Positions 24,354 through 34,351 of a DNA stretch of 64,000 nt are shown here, one piece after another. Positions within the stretch are counted from its first letter, which is position 1, and every line of letters starts with the position of its first letter. The stretch comes from Branchinecta lynchi (taxonomy: Eukaryota; Arthropoda; Branchiopoda; Anostraca; Branchinectidae). A program made the translations under genes and the position numbers. The stretch spans positions 1-64,000 of the forward strand of contig JAKZAP010000183.1 of NCBI GenBank assembly GCA_023053575.1, in the 5' to 3' direction. The notes under the pieces were generated by a model, which saw nothing but the letters and a program-made list of their open reading frames with translations, was not told where the DNA came from and ran no database searches.

Positions 24354-24703
24354 ATGCAGAATTTATTTTATTGTTTGGAATATTTTTATAAAATATTACG
24401 CATTGCCAGGAGAGTAGACAGCTAGTAGTGCTGGAGCACCGACTTCGGGTCCATAAAATCCTGTAGTCACCGCTATGAGAACCCTCAGGCAAAGCAAGAG
24501 TTGAGGCTTTTAAGAATTAAGAATCTTATTTTCACAAAGCCGATACTGCAACTAGGTTGACCTGTTGTAACCTAAGGTTAGACAGACTGACCGATTGGTA
24601 GATTTAAAAATAACTGAAATCAAAATAAGTTTAAGCAGTAGAAAGCTAAGTAGAAGATATCAAGTTTTGACGTGGTTCTGTTTTGTCGGAGACAAAACTT
24701 TTC

Positions 24704-24717
24704 AGGGAAGGAAGGAG
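24704..24717 (+). other. Polypurine tract, element 1
   Basis: AGGGAAGGAAGGAG, fourteen purines, ends directly before the TG of the 3' LTR. This is the expected position and composition of the plus-strand primer. Confidence 0.9.
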
Positions 24718-25307
24718 TGTTACATTGGGTTGGTCATTAATAATTAATTATCGGAAGCATTTTATTCGTAGTTCAGAAAATATAAAAGACGTAAAAGGAT
24801 ATTCCATTTCCTCTTGGAAACGCAGAGTTTGGGTAGAACTTCCTGGAAATGGCGGTTTTGAATATCCTGCTAAAAACATAGATTTTGGTAAAGCATCGTG
24901 GTTTTTGGGGTTTCTGAAAGAACCGAGATTGTGGAAGCTAACGGAAGTGGCGGTCGTGGAAGCAGGAACTGGAGAGTGGTTTTTAGAACAGATGCGATTG
25001 AGATACGCATGAGACGCGAAAGAGATACGAATTAGAAATAAGCCAAGAAAAAGCTGTTGTGCATTGGACTATTTTGTGACCAGCAATTTATAATACAGTA
25101 AGTCAGCTCGAACCACCGAACGAAAGACTACGATCCTAAATACGCCTTTGAAGAGTTGAACGATTCCCCCGTTCGCACGCTACCGTTATGTTCGCAAGTC
25201 GGGTTTAGCTCTCGGTCAGAGTATCGACATTGAACCAGCAACGAAGGTACCATCGCGGGACCTCGGCAGTAAAGAGTAATAACACAAGTAATAACCACAT
25301 CGGTTCA
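24718..25307 (+). repeat. 3' LTR, element 1
   Basis: 590 bp, the same length as the 5' LTR, with two substitutions close together near the end (25295 and 25297). Otherwise it reads identically, which points to a recent insertion. Confidence 0.95.
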
Positions 25308-25311
25308 CCAG
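25308..25311. repeat. Target site duplication CCAG, right (element 1)
   Basis: Matches 13657-13660. Satellite resumes directly after it with AGAGACAGACAGACAG. Confidence 0.9.
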
Positions 25312-28300
25312 AGAGACAGACAGACAGTCAGTCAAGCCAAACAGACAGACAGTCAGTCAAGATAGACAGACAGTTAGTCAAGACAGACAGACAGTCAGTC
25401 AAGACAGACAGACAGACAGACAGCAAGTCAGTCAAGACAGACGGAAGACAGTCAGTCAAGATAGACAGACAGTTAGTCAAGACAGACAGACAGTAAGTCA
25501 AGACAGACAGACAGACAGACAGCAAGTCAGTCAAGACAGACAGAAGACAGTCAGTCAAGATAGACAGACAGTTAGTCAAGACAGACAGACAGTCAGTCAA
25601 GACAGACAGACAGACAGACAGCAAGTCAGTCAAGACAGACGGAAGACAGTCAGTCAAGATAGACAGACAGTTAGTCAAGACAGACAGACAGTCAGTCAAG
25701 ACAGACGGACAAACAGTCAGTAAGCCAGTCAAGACAGACAGACAGTCAGTCAAGACTGATAGACAGACAGACAGTCAGTCAAGACAGACAGACAGACAGT
25801 CAGTCAAGACAGACAGACAGACAGACAGACTGTCAGTCAAGACAGACAGACAGACAGTCAGTCAAGAAAGACAGACAGACAGACAGTCAGTCAAGACAGA
25901 CAGAAGACAGTCAGTCAGTCAGTCAAGACAGACAGACAGTTAGTCAAGACAGTCTCAGTCAGTCAAGACAGACAGACAGTTAGTAAAGACAGACAGACAG
26001 ACAGAGAGTCAGTCAAGACAGACACAAAGTCAGTCAGTCAAGACAGACAGACAGACGGACAGCAAATCAGTCAGTCAAGACAGAATGACATTCAGTCAAG
26101 ACAGAAAGACATTAGTCAAGAAAGACTGACAGACAGTCAGTCAGTCAGTCAAGACAGACAGACAGTTAGTCAAGACAGACAGACAGAGAGTCAAGACAGA
26201 CAGACAGACAGTCAGTCAAGATAGACAGACAGCTAGTCAAGACAGACAGAAACTCAGTCAAGAGAGACAGACAGTCAGTCAAGACAGACAGACAGTAAGT
26301 CTAGACAGACAGACAGACAGACAGCCAGTCAAGACAGACAGACAGACAGTCAGTCAGTCAGTCAAGACAGACAGACAGTTAGTAAAGACAGACAGACAGA
26401 CATACAGTCAGTCAACACAGACAGACAGTCAGTCAAGACAGACAGACAGACAGACAGTCAGTCAAGACAGACACACAGACAGTCAGTCAAGACAGACAGA
26501 CAGACAGCAAGTCAGTTAGTCAAGACAGAAAGACATTCAGTCAAAAAAGACTGACAGACAGTCAGTCAGTAAGTCAAGACAGACAGACATACATACAGTC
26601 AGTCAAGACAGACAGACAGAGAGTTAGTCAAGACAGACAGACAGACAGAGAGTCAAGACAGACAGACAGATAGTCAGTCAAGATAGACAGACAGCTAGTC
26701 AAGACAGACAGACACTCAGTCAAGACAGAAAGACAGTCAGTCAAGACAGACAGACAGTCAGTCAAGACAGACAGACAGTCAGTCTAGAAAGACAGACAGA
26801 CAGACAGCCAGTCAAGACAGACAGACAGACAGTCAGTCAGTCAGTCAAGACAGACAGACAGTTAGTCAAGACTGACAAACAGTCAGTCAAGACAGACAGA
26901 CAGACAGACAGTCAGTCCAGAGAAACAGACAGACAGTCAGTCAAGACAGACAGACAGAGAGTCAGTCAAGACAGACAGACAGAGAGTCAGTCAAGACAGA
27001 CAGACAGAGAGTCAGTCAAGACAAACAGACAGACAGTCAGTCAAGGCAGACAGACAGACAGTCGGTCAAGACAGATAGACAGAGAGTCAGTGAAGACAGA
27101 CAGCGAGTCGGTCAACAAAGACAGACAGTCAGACAAGACACAAAGACAGACAGACAGTCAGTCAAAACAGACAGACAGTCAGTCAAGACAGACAGTCAGT
27201 CAAGTTAGACAGACAGAAAGTCAGTCAAGACAGACAGACAGACAGAAAGTCAGTCAGTCAAGACAGAAAGACTGTCAGTCAAGTCAGATAGACGGACAGT
27301 CAGTCAAGACAGACAGACAGACAGTCAGTCAGTCAGTCAAGACAGACAGACAGACAGTCAGTCAGTCAGTCAAGACAGACAAACAGTTAGTCAAGACAGA
27401 CATTGAGACAGAAAGTCAGTCAGTCAAGACAGACAGACAGACAGATATACAGTTAGTCAAGACAGCCAGACAGACAGACAGACAGTCAGTCAAGACAGAC
27501 AGACAGACAGTCAGTCAAGACAGTAAGACAGAGAGTCAGTCAAGACAGACAGACAGAGAGTCAGTCAAGACAGACAGACAGAGAGTCAGTCAAGACAGAC
27601 AGACAGGACAGACAGACAGTCAGTCAAGACAGAGAGACAGACAGTCAGTCAGTCAAGACAGACAGTCAGTCAGTCAAGACAGACAGTCAGTCAGTTAAGA
27701 CAGACAGACAGACATACAATTAGTCAAGACAGGCAGACAGTGAGTCAGTCAAGACAGACAGACAGAGAGTCAGTCGAGACAGAAAGACAGAGAGTCAGGC
27801 AAGACAGACAGACAGGACACACAGACAGTCAGTCAAGACAGAAAGACTAACAGCAAGTCAGTTAGTCAAGACAGAAAGACATTCAGTCAAGAAAGACTGA
27901 CAGACAGTCAGTCAGTAAGTCAAGACAGACATACATACATACAGTCAGTCAAGACAGACAGACAGAGAGTTAGTGAAGACAGACAGACAGACAGAGAGTC
28001 AAGACAGACAGACAGACAGTCAGTCAAGATAGACAGACAGCTAGTCAAGACAGACAGACACTCAGTCAAGAGAGACAGACAGTCAGTCAAGACAGACAGA
28101 CAGTAAGTCTAGACAGACAGACAGACAGACAGCCAGTCAAGACAGACAGACAGACAGTCAGTCAGTCAGTCAAGACAGACAGACAGACATACAGTCAGTC
28201 AAGACAGTCAGACAGTCAGTCAAGACAGACACACAGACAGTCAGTCAAGACAGACAGACAGACAGCAAGTCAGTTAGTCAAGACAGAAAGACATTCAGTC

Positions 28301-30351
28301 AAGAAAGACTGACAGACAGTCAGTCAGTAAGTCAAGACAGACAGACATACAGACAGTCAGTCAAGACAGACAGACAGAGAGTTAGTCAAGACAGACAGAG
28401 AGTCAAGACAGACAGACAGATAGTCAGTCAAGATAGACAGACAGCTAGTCAAGACAGACAGACACTCAGTCAAGACAGACAGACAGTCAGTCAAGACAGA
28501 CAGACAGTCAGTCTAGAAAGACAGACAGACAGACAGCCAGTCAAGACAGACAGACAGACAGTCAGTCAGTCAGTCAAGACAGACAGACAGTTAGTCAAGA
28601 CAGACAGACAGTCAGTCAAGACAGACAGACAGACAGACAGTCAGTGCAGAGAAACAGACAGACAGTCAGTCAAGACAGACAGACAGAGAGTCAGTCAAGA
28701 TAGACAGACAGCTAGTCAAGACAGACAGACACTCAGTCAAGACAGACAGACAGTCAGTCAAGACAGACAGACAGTCAGTCTAGAAAGACAGACAGACAGA
28801 CAGCCAGTCAAGACAGACAGACAGACAGTCAGTCAGTCAGTCAAGACAGACAGACAGTTAGTCAAGAGAGACAGACAGTCAGTCAAGACAGACAGACAGA
28901 CAGACAGTCAGTGCAGAGAAACAGACAGACAGTCAGTCAAGACAGACAGACAGAGAGTCAGTCAAGACAGACAGACAGAGAGTCAGTCAAGACAGACAGA
29001 CAGACAGTCAGTCAGTCAGTCAAGGCAGACAGACAGTCAGTCGGTCAACAAAGACAGACAGTTAGACAAGAAACAAAGACAGACAGACAGTCAGTCAAGA
29101 CAGACAGTCAGTCAAGTTAGACAAGAACACAGTCAGTCAAGACAGACAGACAGACAGAAAGTCAGTCAGTCCAGACAGACATACAGTTAGTCAAGACAGA
29201 CAGACAGACATACAGTCAGTCAAGACAGAGAGTTAGTCAAGACAGACAGACAGACAGAGAGTCAGTCAAGACAGACAGACAGACAGTCAGTCAAGCCAGA
29301 CAGACAGATAGTCAGTCAAGACAGTCAGACAGACAGACAGTCGGTCAAGACAAATAGACAGAGAGTCAGTCAGTCAGTCTAGACAGACAGACAGTTAGTC
29401 AAGACAGACAGACAGTCAGTCAAGACAGACAGACAGACAGTAAGTCAAGACAGACAGACAGACAGTTAGTCAAGACAGAAAGACAGACAGACAGTCAGTC
29501 AAGACAGACAGAAAGACAGACAGTCAGTCAAGACAGACAGACAGTCAGTCAAGACAGACAGACAGACAGTCAGTCAGTCAGTCAAGGCAGACAGACAGTC
29601 AGTCGGTCAACAAAGACAGACAGTCAGTCGGTCAACAAAGACAGACAGTCAGACAAGAAACAAAGACAGACAGTCAGTCAGTCAAAGCAGACAGACAGTC
29701 AGTCAAGACAGACAGTCAGTCAAGTTAGACAGACAGACAGTCAGTCAAGACAGACAGACAGACAGACAGAAAGCCAGTCAGTCAATACAGAAAGACTGTC
29801 AGTCAAGTCAGATAGACGAACATCCAGTCAAGACAGACAGACAGACAGTCAGTCAGTCAGTCAAGACAGACAGACAGACAGTCAGTCAGTCAGTCAAGAC
29901 AGACAAACAGTTAGTCAAGACAGACATTAAGACAGACAGTCAGTCAGTCAAGACAGACAGATATACAGTTAGTCAAGACAGCCAGACAGACAGACAGAGA
30001 GTCAGTCAAGACAGACAGACAGGACAGACAGAGGGTCAGTCAAGACAGAGAGACAGACAGTCAGTCAGTCAAGACAGACAGACAGTCAGTTAAGACAGAC
30101 AGACAGACATACAGTTAGTCAAGACAGACAGACAGTCAGTCAAGACAGACAGACAGACAAACAGACAGTCAGTTAGTCAGTTAAGACAGACAGACAGTCA
30201 GTCAAGACAGACAGACAGACAGTCAGTCAAGACAGACAGACAGACAGTCAGTCAAGACAGACAGACAGACAGTCAGTCAAGACAGACAGAAGACAGTCAG
30301 TCGAGACAGACAGACAGTTAGTCAAGACAGACAGACAGTCAGTCAAGACAG
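25312..30351 (+). repeat. CAGT/CAAG/ACAG satellite array, block 2
   Basis: Same words and orientation as block 1. It begins with the regular 99-bp sub-array and then returns to variable units. Marker variants such as CATTGAGACAG, GATATACAG and GTCGGTCAACAAAG are shared with roughly 10.6-12.6 kb of block 1, so this block is an amplified copy of the same higher-order repeat family. Long open frames here (for example 27090-27698) are low-complexity and not genes. Confidence 0.97.
25322..25720 (+). repeat. Regular 99-bp tandem repeat inside the satellite
   Basis: The marker CAGCAAGTCAGTCAAGACAG recurs at 25421, 25520 and 25619, exactly 99 bp apart, with a related first copy next to the LTR element. 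Internal order is identical except for an A/G change in AGACRGAAGAC and one C/A change. Because 99 is divisible by three, the minus strand reads as a 33-residue protein repeat, which explains a 141-residue open frame there. Confidence 0.85.
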
Positions 30352-30355
30352 ACGG
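30352..30355. repeat. Target site duplication ACGG, left (element 2)
   Basis: ACGG before the 5' LTR start equals 34844-34847 after the 3' LTR end. Joining the flanks gives a CAAGACAGACGGACAGACAG context that exists intact near 13091. Confidence 0.88.
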
Positions 30356-30578
30356 TGTAATGAGAGGAACCCCTGCCCCCCCTCACCCGGAAATGATGCC
30401 CAAACCCGCGAAAGTCCCCTAAATCATCGTTTGATTCAAGGGACTCGCGCAAAGTTCTTATTTGTCGCAGAAGCCTCCATACTTCGTTTTCCCTGGCCAA
30501 GTACCTCGAGCACTTCATGATATGTGAGATGTGAGCACTTCATGATATGTGAGATGTGAGCACTTCATGATATGTGAG
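30356..30578 (+). repeat. Truncated 5' LTR, element 2
   Basis: Matches the first 198 bp of the 3' LTR (34352-34549) with three substitutions in the C-rich stretch and one extra 25-bp repeat unit. Homology stops at TATGTGAG; the 3' LTR then continues CTCTCAG, whereas this copy continues TACGTCAACTC into the pol tail. Confidence 0.9.
30511..30578 (+). repeat. 25-bp direct repeats in LTR, about 2.7 units
   Basis: Units start with CACTTCATGATATGTGAG at 30511, 30536 and 30561. The 3' LTR has 1.7 units (34507-34549), so copy number changed between the LTRs. The deletion breakpoint lies at the end of the last unit. Confidence 0.9.
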
Positions 30579-31419
30579 TACGTCAACTCTAAGCCCCCTC
30601 GCAGAAAGTTACCACCCACGCATCATAAAAGCCGAAACCAAGGAATACGAACAAAAAGAGTACGTCAGCAGCAGCCCGAAAAAGGAAACGGCTGTAGCCT
30701 CGGGAAGTAGCACCCCAGAATGGAACCTACCCCGAAGCCCCGCAACTAGAGACACAGATCGCAAAACAGAAACTGAAGATAGTGATACCGAAGTAGAAGA
30801 GCCAACAGAAGTTGAAGATGACGGAAGAAAGTACTTACCCGCCGAAGTACTAAGAAATATATCCGTGTCCGATGAATACCTCCCAAGAGAAAAAGGTTGG
30901 AGAAGATACGCGGATTACATACCTAATCCGATGTATGACCTCACCGGAGGACCCTTTCTAAGTCAATGGGCTAGAAGAAGCCCAAGGCGAAAAGCCTCAA
31001 GCAGCTCTTCTGAAGGACCATCCCCAAAAGCACAACTTAAGCTTAGTTCGCCTGTCGGAACCAGCACGCCAGCAGTAGAGAGCACGTCGCTGCAAGACGC
31101 CCAAGTAACAAGACAAGAGGAACACGGCAGCACTAGTTTTGATCCTTGGGGAGAGTTACCGCAACCAGATGAAATTGCGGATGATACACCGAGGACATCC
31201 AAGCCTACGTCAAGTAGTGCCGCAACAGCCATGAACAAAGCAAAACGGAAAAGCCTGAAAAGTGACCTGAAACGCACTCTCCGTTTTGACCTCTTTACAC
31301 GAAATCCAACTCATGGAGCACACACTCAACCAGAAACTGGCGGTGGCCAACCTGAAAAATATGTAACAAAGTCAGGTCGCGAGTCTAAGCCTACACAGTT
31401 TTACCCGAAAGGAAAATAG
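30574..31419 (+). pseudogene. Remnant of pol polyprotein C-terminal tail (element 2)
   Basis: An open frame of 281 codons that begins right after an in-frame TGA at 30568 and starts GTG; the first ATG is at 30931. It has no true start because it enters from the LTR deletion junction. The product is hydrophilic and rich in Ser, Pro, Glu and Lys. It ends RFDLFTR, then KSGRESKPTQFYPKGK, resembling the RFDLATR and RRPERFGYD ending of element 1 pol and the basic C-terminal motif common in Ty3/gypsy pol. Integrase and all upstream domains are missing. I infer that it is the last part of a lost pol gene. An independent accessory frame is less likely but not excluded. Confidence 0.6.
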
Positions 31420-31923
31420 AGACAAAAAAATTGGGAACAAATCAATTCCTTACACCAGAGTACGACAGGGAACCGGTGCCCTTTCGCATTCCGAAGAGCA
31501 AAATATCGTGCAAGGAAAGAAAGAAGACCAAACGAACTCACTCGGGTAAATCAAACTGAACACTCAGAAAGACACGCCATAGGAAACACCCCCCGAAACA
31601 GCACCAACTAAAATGAATCGTCAAGACCGAGCAAGGACACAGAAAACCGGGCGTGCAGTTTAACCGTCGAAACCGATGATGTGACAGCAGAGTGTTACAA
31701 CTCGACGGACACAGTCCTAGAAGGACCCCGTACCTAGGAAAGCAAAAAAAAAAAAGTTAGTTGGCTTAGGAACGATGAAAAATTCCTCAAGGTTGTTATG
31801 AAGTGGGAATGGACACAAGTGATGATATATCTTTGGGCGAGATACGGAATGTTGTTGACAAACAAATTCCCATCCTAACACGCGAATCAGAATAGGGATA
31901 CAAGTTTCACGATTAATGAAAGC

Positions 31924-31960
31924 CAGGTGAGCAACAGTGTCATGAACTGTCGCTTACCTG
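31924..31960 (+). other. Upstream hairpin with GTCATGA loop (element 2)
   Basis: CAGGTGAGC (31924-31932) pairs with GCTTACCTG (31952-31960) over nine pairs including one G-U. After one A-C mismatch, ACAGT (31934-31938) pairs with ACTGT (31946-31950) around the loop GTCATGA. The loop and its 3' flank match the element 1 hairpin at 21537-21586. Confidence 0.65.
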
Positions 31961-32022
31961 ATCACATTTGATCGTACAAACCTAGATTGGTTATTATCCC
32001 TTCTGTTTTAAGGTACGGAAAT

Positions 32023-32105
32023 GTATCGTACGGTGACGTCATGCACCAGCAAACCTTGAGTGAGCTCGGTCACTGCTAGTCTCCTTGATGAGGACTGTAC
32101 GATAC
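32023..32105 (+). other. Conserved structured RNA motif, copy B
   Basis: P1 is 12 bp: GTATCGTACGGT (32023-32034) with ACTGTACGATAC (32094-32105), including one G-U. P2: ACCAGC (32045-32050) with GCTAGT (32075-32080), with one mismatch. P3: AGTGA (32059-32063) with TCACT (32070-32074). The conserved unpaired words are GACGTCATGC, AAACCTTG and CTCCTTGA. P1 is the longest and clearest of the three copies. Confidence 0.75.
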
Positions 32106-32426
32106 TCAAGAAATAAAATTTGATTGATTAGTCGAATATAACTTACTCCCCTCGGTTGATCCAAAAATTCGTGAATTTTCCCCAGAAATCCAAGTAAAGA
32201 ACTAGTAAGTTGTGCTTTAAGAGAATGTAATCCTGACTACAAAACAAGTGTTCAGATATTGCCATTTACCTGTAAGGAACGACCTAACATACCCCCACAC
32301 GATGAGAGAAATTAAAAATAGAATTAGCTTACCTTGATTATGGTCAAACTTCAATCATTTTTTTTTTTGTATTATTATTTTATTTTTTTTTTAATTAATC
32401 TGTTGAAACCTCTAAAATATCCTAAA

Positions 32427-32491
32427 AGTAATGACATGCGCTGATAAACCTGGAGTGAGCTCGGTCACTATCGGCCTCCCTGGAAATTACT
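32427..32491 (+). other. Conserved structured RNA motif, copy C
   Basis: P1: AGTAAT (32427-32432) with ATTACT (32486-32491). P2: CTGATA (32441-32446) with TATCGG (32469-32474), with one G-U. P3: AGTGA (32454-32458) with TCACT (32465-32469); T32469 can join either stem. Conserved words GACATGC, AAACCTGG and CCTCCCTG remain. P1 and P2 share little sequence with copies A and B yet pair, so the three copies covary. Confidence 0.72.
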
Positions 32492-32858
32492 ATCGGAATT
32501 AAAATTCCTCTGTTTCGTTTTATTTTTACGCAGAGGTACCATTTATAAACATTAGTAAGCAGGTTGAAATTGATTAAAATCCACGATTTGTACAAGTAAG
32601 CAGATTTTGAAAAGTATCAATAAGTCCCTGAAACGAACAAATAAGTCCAGTCTATAAACCCACCCAAAGGATTATGTGCAAGTCAGCAGGTACGCGTTTG
32701 TTCAGGAGTTTAGGAATCAAAACAAAGAGGGGCGAGATGCCCAATACGAAAGGTACAGCCACCAATCCTGAGACCTAGGTAAGTCCAAACCTTACTAGTA
32801 AATTAACCAGAAAAACAGACCGCAGGCGAAAGACTGAGTGCTGTGACCACTAACAAAA

Positions 32859-32878
32859 TGCATGACATTTATCATGCA
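32859..32878 (+). other. Perfect 7-bp hairpin
   Basis: TGCATGA (32859-32865) and TCATGCA (32872-32878) around CATTTA. The role is unknown. A second perfect 7-bp hairpin, CCAGTGG with CCACTGG, lies at 33124-33147. Confidence 0.4.
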
Positions 32879-33720
32879 AGTACGAGGTCGAGAAATCCCT
32901 CTTACTATAATGAACTAACAGATCACGGCAATTTAGCAAAAGCTAAGTTAGCAAGCTCTTTAATAGCTTCATCGTAGAACTGCAAACTAGCGTTCGTCAA
33001 TGCACGAGACATTGCAACCACGCTTGATTCTCTCTTTGCTTTCTGTTGTTTAGCTATGCTCGCTTACAGTAATGTTGCTTGGTATTAACGACGACACAAT
33101 AGAATTGGGAAGTCGATTAATCACCAGTGGCTCAACATAACCACTGGCCGAGCGACGTTTGTCTGCAAAGATATTCGACTCAAATGTAAACTCAAAAATT
33201 ATTGCCGGGAAGCCAATTTGGCACGTTGGACCATTTAAAGGTCACAGTAATGATATCTTAGAAATTCAGCGAGTCTCAGATTCTCACCTTACCAGCTCTT
33301 CGAAAGATTTATGAGATGTACATAGTTAAGTTTATTGAGTGTCCTATTACGCAAACATGGATTAAGGACGATTCGTAGTGCTCGTAACCATGAAATAAAA
33401 AGAAAGTCTACCAATGAAAGAAATCTGATACTACAAAATTACTTTTATAGGTTGAGATTACCTGCCGAGAGATGACCTGCAACCCCCCAGATCGGCACTC
33501 TTCACCATCGACTCTCCACCCCCACTAACACACGACGCCACGGAGCCAAAGTTACCCTATTGTGGAAAAGAGGACCAGCAACTGCAACGACCCCTCACTG
33601 AGAAGTAAGGGTACAATACCCTTAACACTCAACAACAGATCCCTCAGGAGAGAAAGGTCAGAACCATCAACGGCAGTGTCCTCTATGTCGCTCATTGGCA
33701 CATGATACCGTGAATAGTGT

Positions 33721-33732
33721 GGGGGGGGAGGG
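33721..33732 (+). other. G-rich run in element 2
   Basis: Eight G, one A and three G, similar to 24344-24353 of element 1. Possibly a secondary plus-strand primer or a G-rich structural signal; unproven. Confidence 0.3.
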
Positions 33733-34313
33733 ACCGATGGGAAAGTGCGGACGACGGGAGATGCAGGGAATCAGTTAAAATCGCGAAATAGCCCCACAGG
33801 ACAGCATCAGATTCCTTTTGGTTGTTTAACTACGTCTGATTTTGATTTGTGCGATGGTACATAGCAAAGCCAAAAGTAAATGGCTAGATTCACCCCACAC
33901 CCTAGGATCGGACTTCTCATCCGACGGTGAAAGGGGAGTAGGTGAAGACCGATTTTTATCTGACAGTGAGACTCAAAACAAAAAATTTTATATTTCAGTG
34001 TATTAACCAGGTAGCACCCATGTAATGATAGCGAGAGGGCACCCTGAGAGCCCCGCTAGCACCAGTGATACGTATTTAGTATATGAATGCAAAACCCGAG
34101 CACTCCCTGAGAGGACTTGGACACAAGTTTTGCCAGTGTTGTATATACCATATTTTTTTTTCTATTATCATTTTTATATGTCTTTATTATTAAGGGGCAC
34201 CCTTCCAGGGGATCCCGACTTATACACCAAATGTATCTGGACCCGTTTTGGTAATGTTTAACTCGTGTTCGTTGTAATCTACAGTACCAGTTTTGTATTA
34301 ACTGTAGGTGTTG

Positions 34314-34332
34314 TTTAGCCCGGAGGGCTAAA
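34314..34332 (+). other. Perfect 8-bp hairpin before the 3' LTR
   Basis: TTTAGCCC (34314-34321) pairs with GGGCTAAA (34325-34332) around GGA, ending 19 bases before the 3' LTR. Confidence 0.5.
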
Positions 34333-34351
34333 GCTGGTAAGGTTGGGCGAC

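Larger units (their letters stand above)
20661..24703 (+). other. Long non-coding 3' region of element 1
   Basis: About 4 kb between the pol stop and the polypurine tract. No open frame here has protein-family features, and I see no transmembrane or envelope-like protein. It contains an AATAAA at about 20671, two acceptor-like sites (TTTTATTACAG ending about 20715, TTTATTTCAG ending about 21365), a 12-base A-run at 21468-21479, the conserved fold at 21607-21676, a TGACGTA cluster, a 57-bp tandem repeat, a CRE-like palindrome, a 10-bp hairpin and a G-run. Each is listed separately. The rest is unique AT-rich DNA in which I see nothing. Confidence 0.7.
13661..25307 (+). mobile_element. Complete Ty3/gypsy-type LTR retrotransposon (element 1)
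   Basis: The element is 11647 bp long and starts TG and ends CA. It has two 590-bp LTRs, a primer binding site one base after the 5' LTR, gag, pol in the order protease, RT, RNase H, integrase, and a purine tract against the 3' LTR. Integrase after RNase H places it in the Ty3/gypsy group rather than copia. By eye the LTRs differ only at 14238/25295 and 14240/25297, both near the U5 end. With intact gag and pol frames this suggests a recent insertion that may still be competent. The 4057 bp between pol and the 3' LTR is unusually long and holds no recognisable envelope gene. Confidence 0.96.
31420..34351 (+). other. Non-coding 3' region of element 2
   Basis: 2.9 kb without a credible gene. 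It holds a 13-base A-run (31744-31756), the upstream hairpin (31924-31960), two copies of the conserved RNA fold, T-rich tracts (32358-32395), several perfect hairpins and a G-run. The order A-run, hairpin, fold is the same as in element 1. No good polypurine tract lies against the 3' LTR; the bases before it read GGTAAGGTTGGGCGAC. Short frames near 34025-34514 fall in or across the LTR and look like chance. Confidence 0.65.

Noticed and set aside
20661..24703. Envelope gene
   Set aside because: No long frame, signal peptide or transmembrane segment is visible in any forward frame.
32427..32491. SECIS element (copy C has ATGAC, AA and GGAA)
   Set aside because: The helix between the quartet and the AA does not pair, the three copies do not conserve the 3' GA position, and no selenoprotein frame is nearby.
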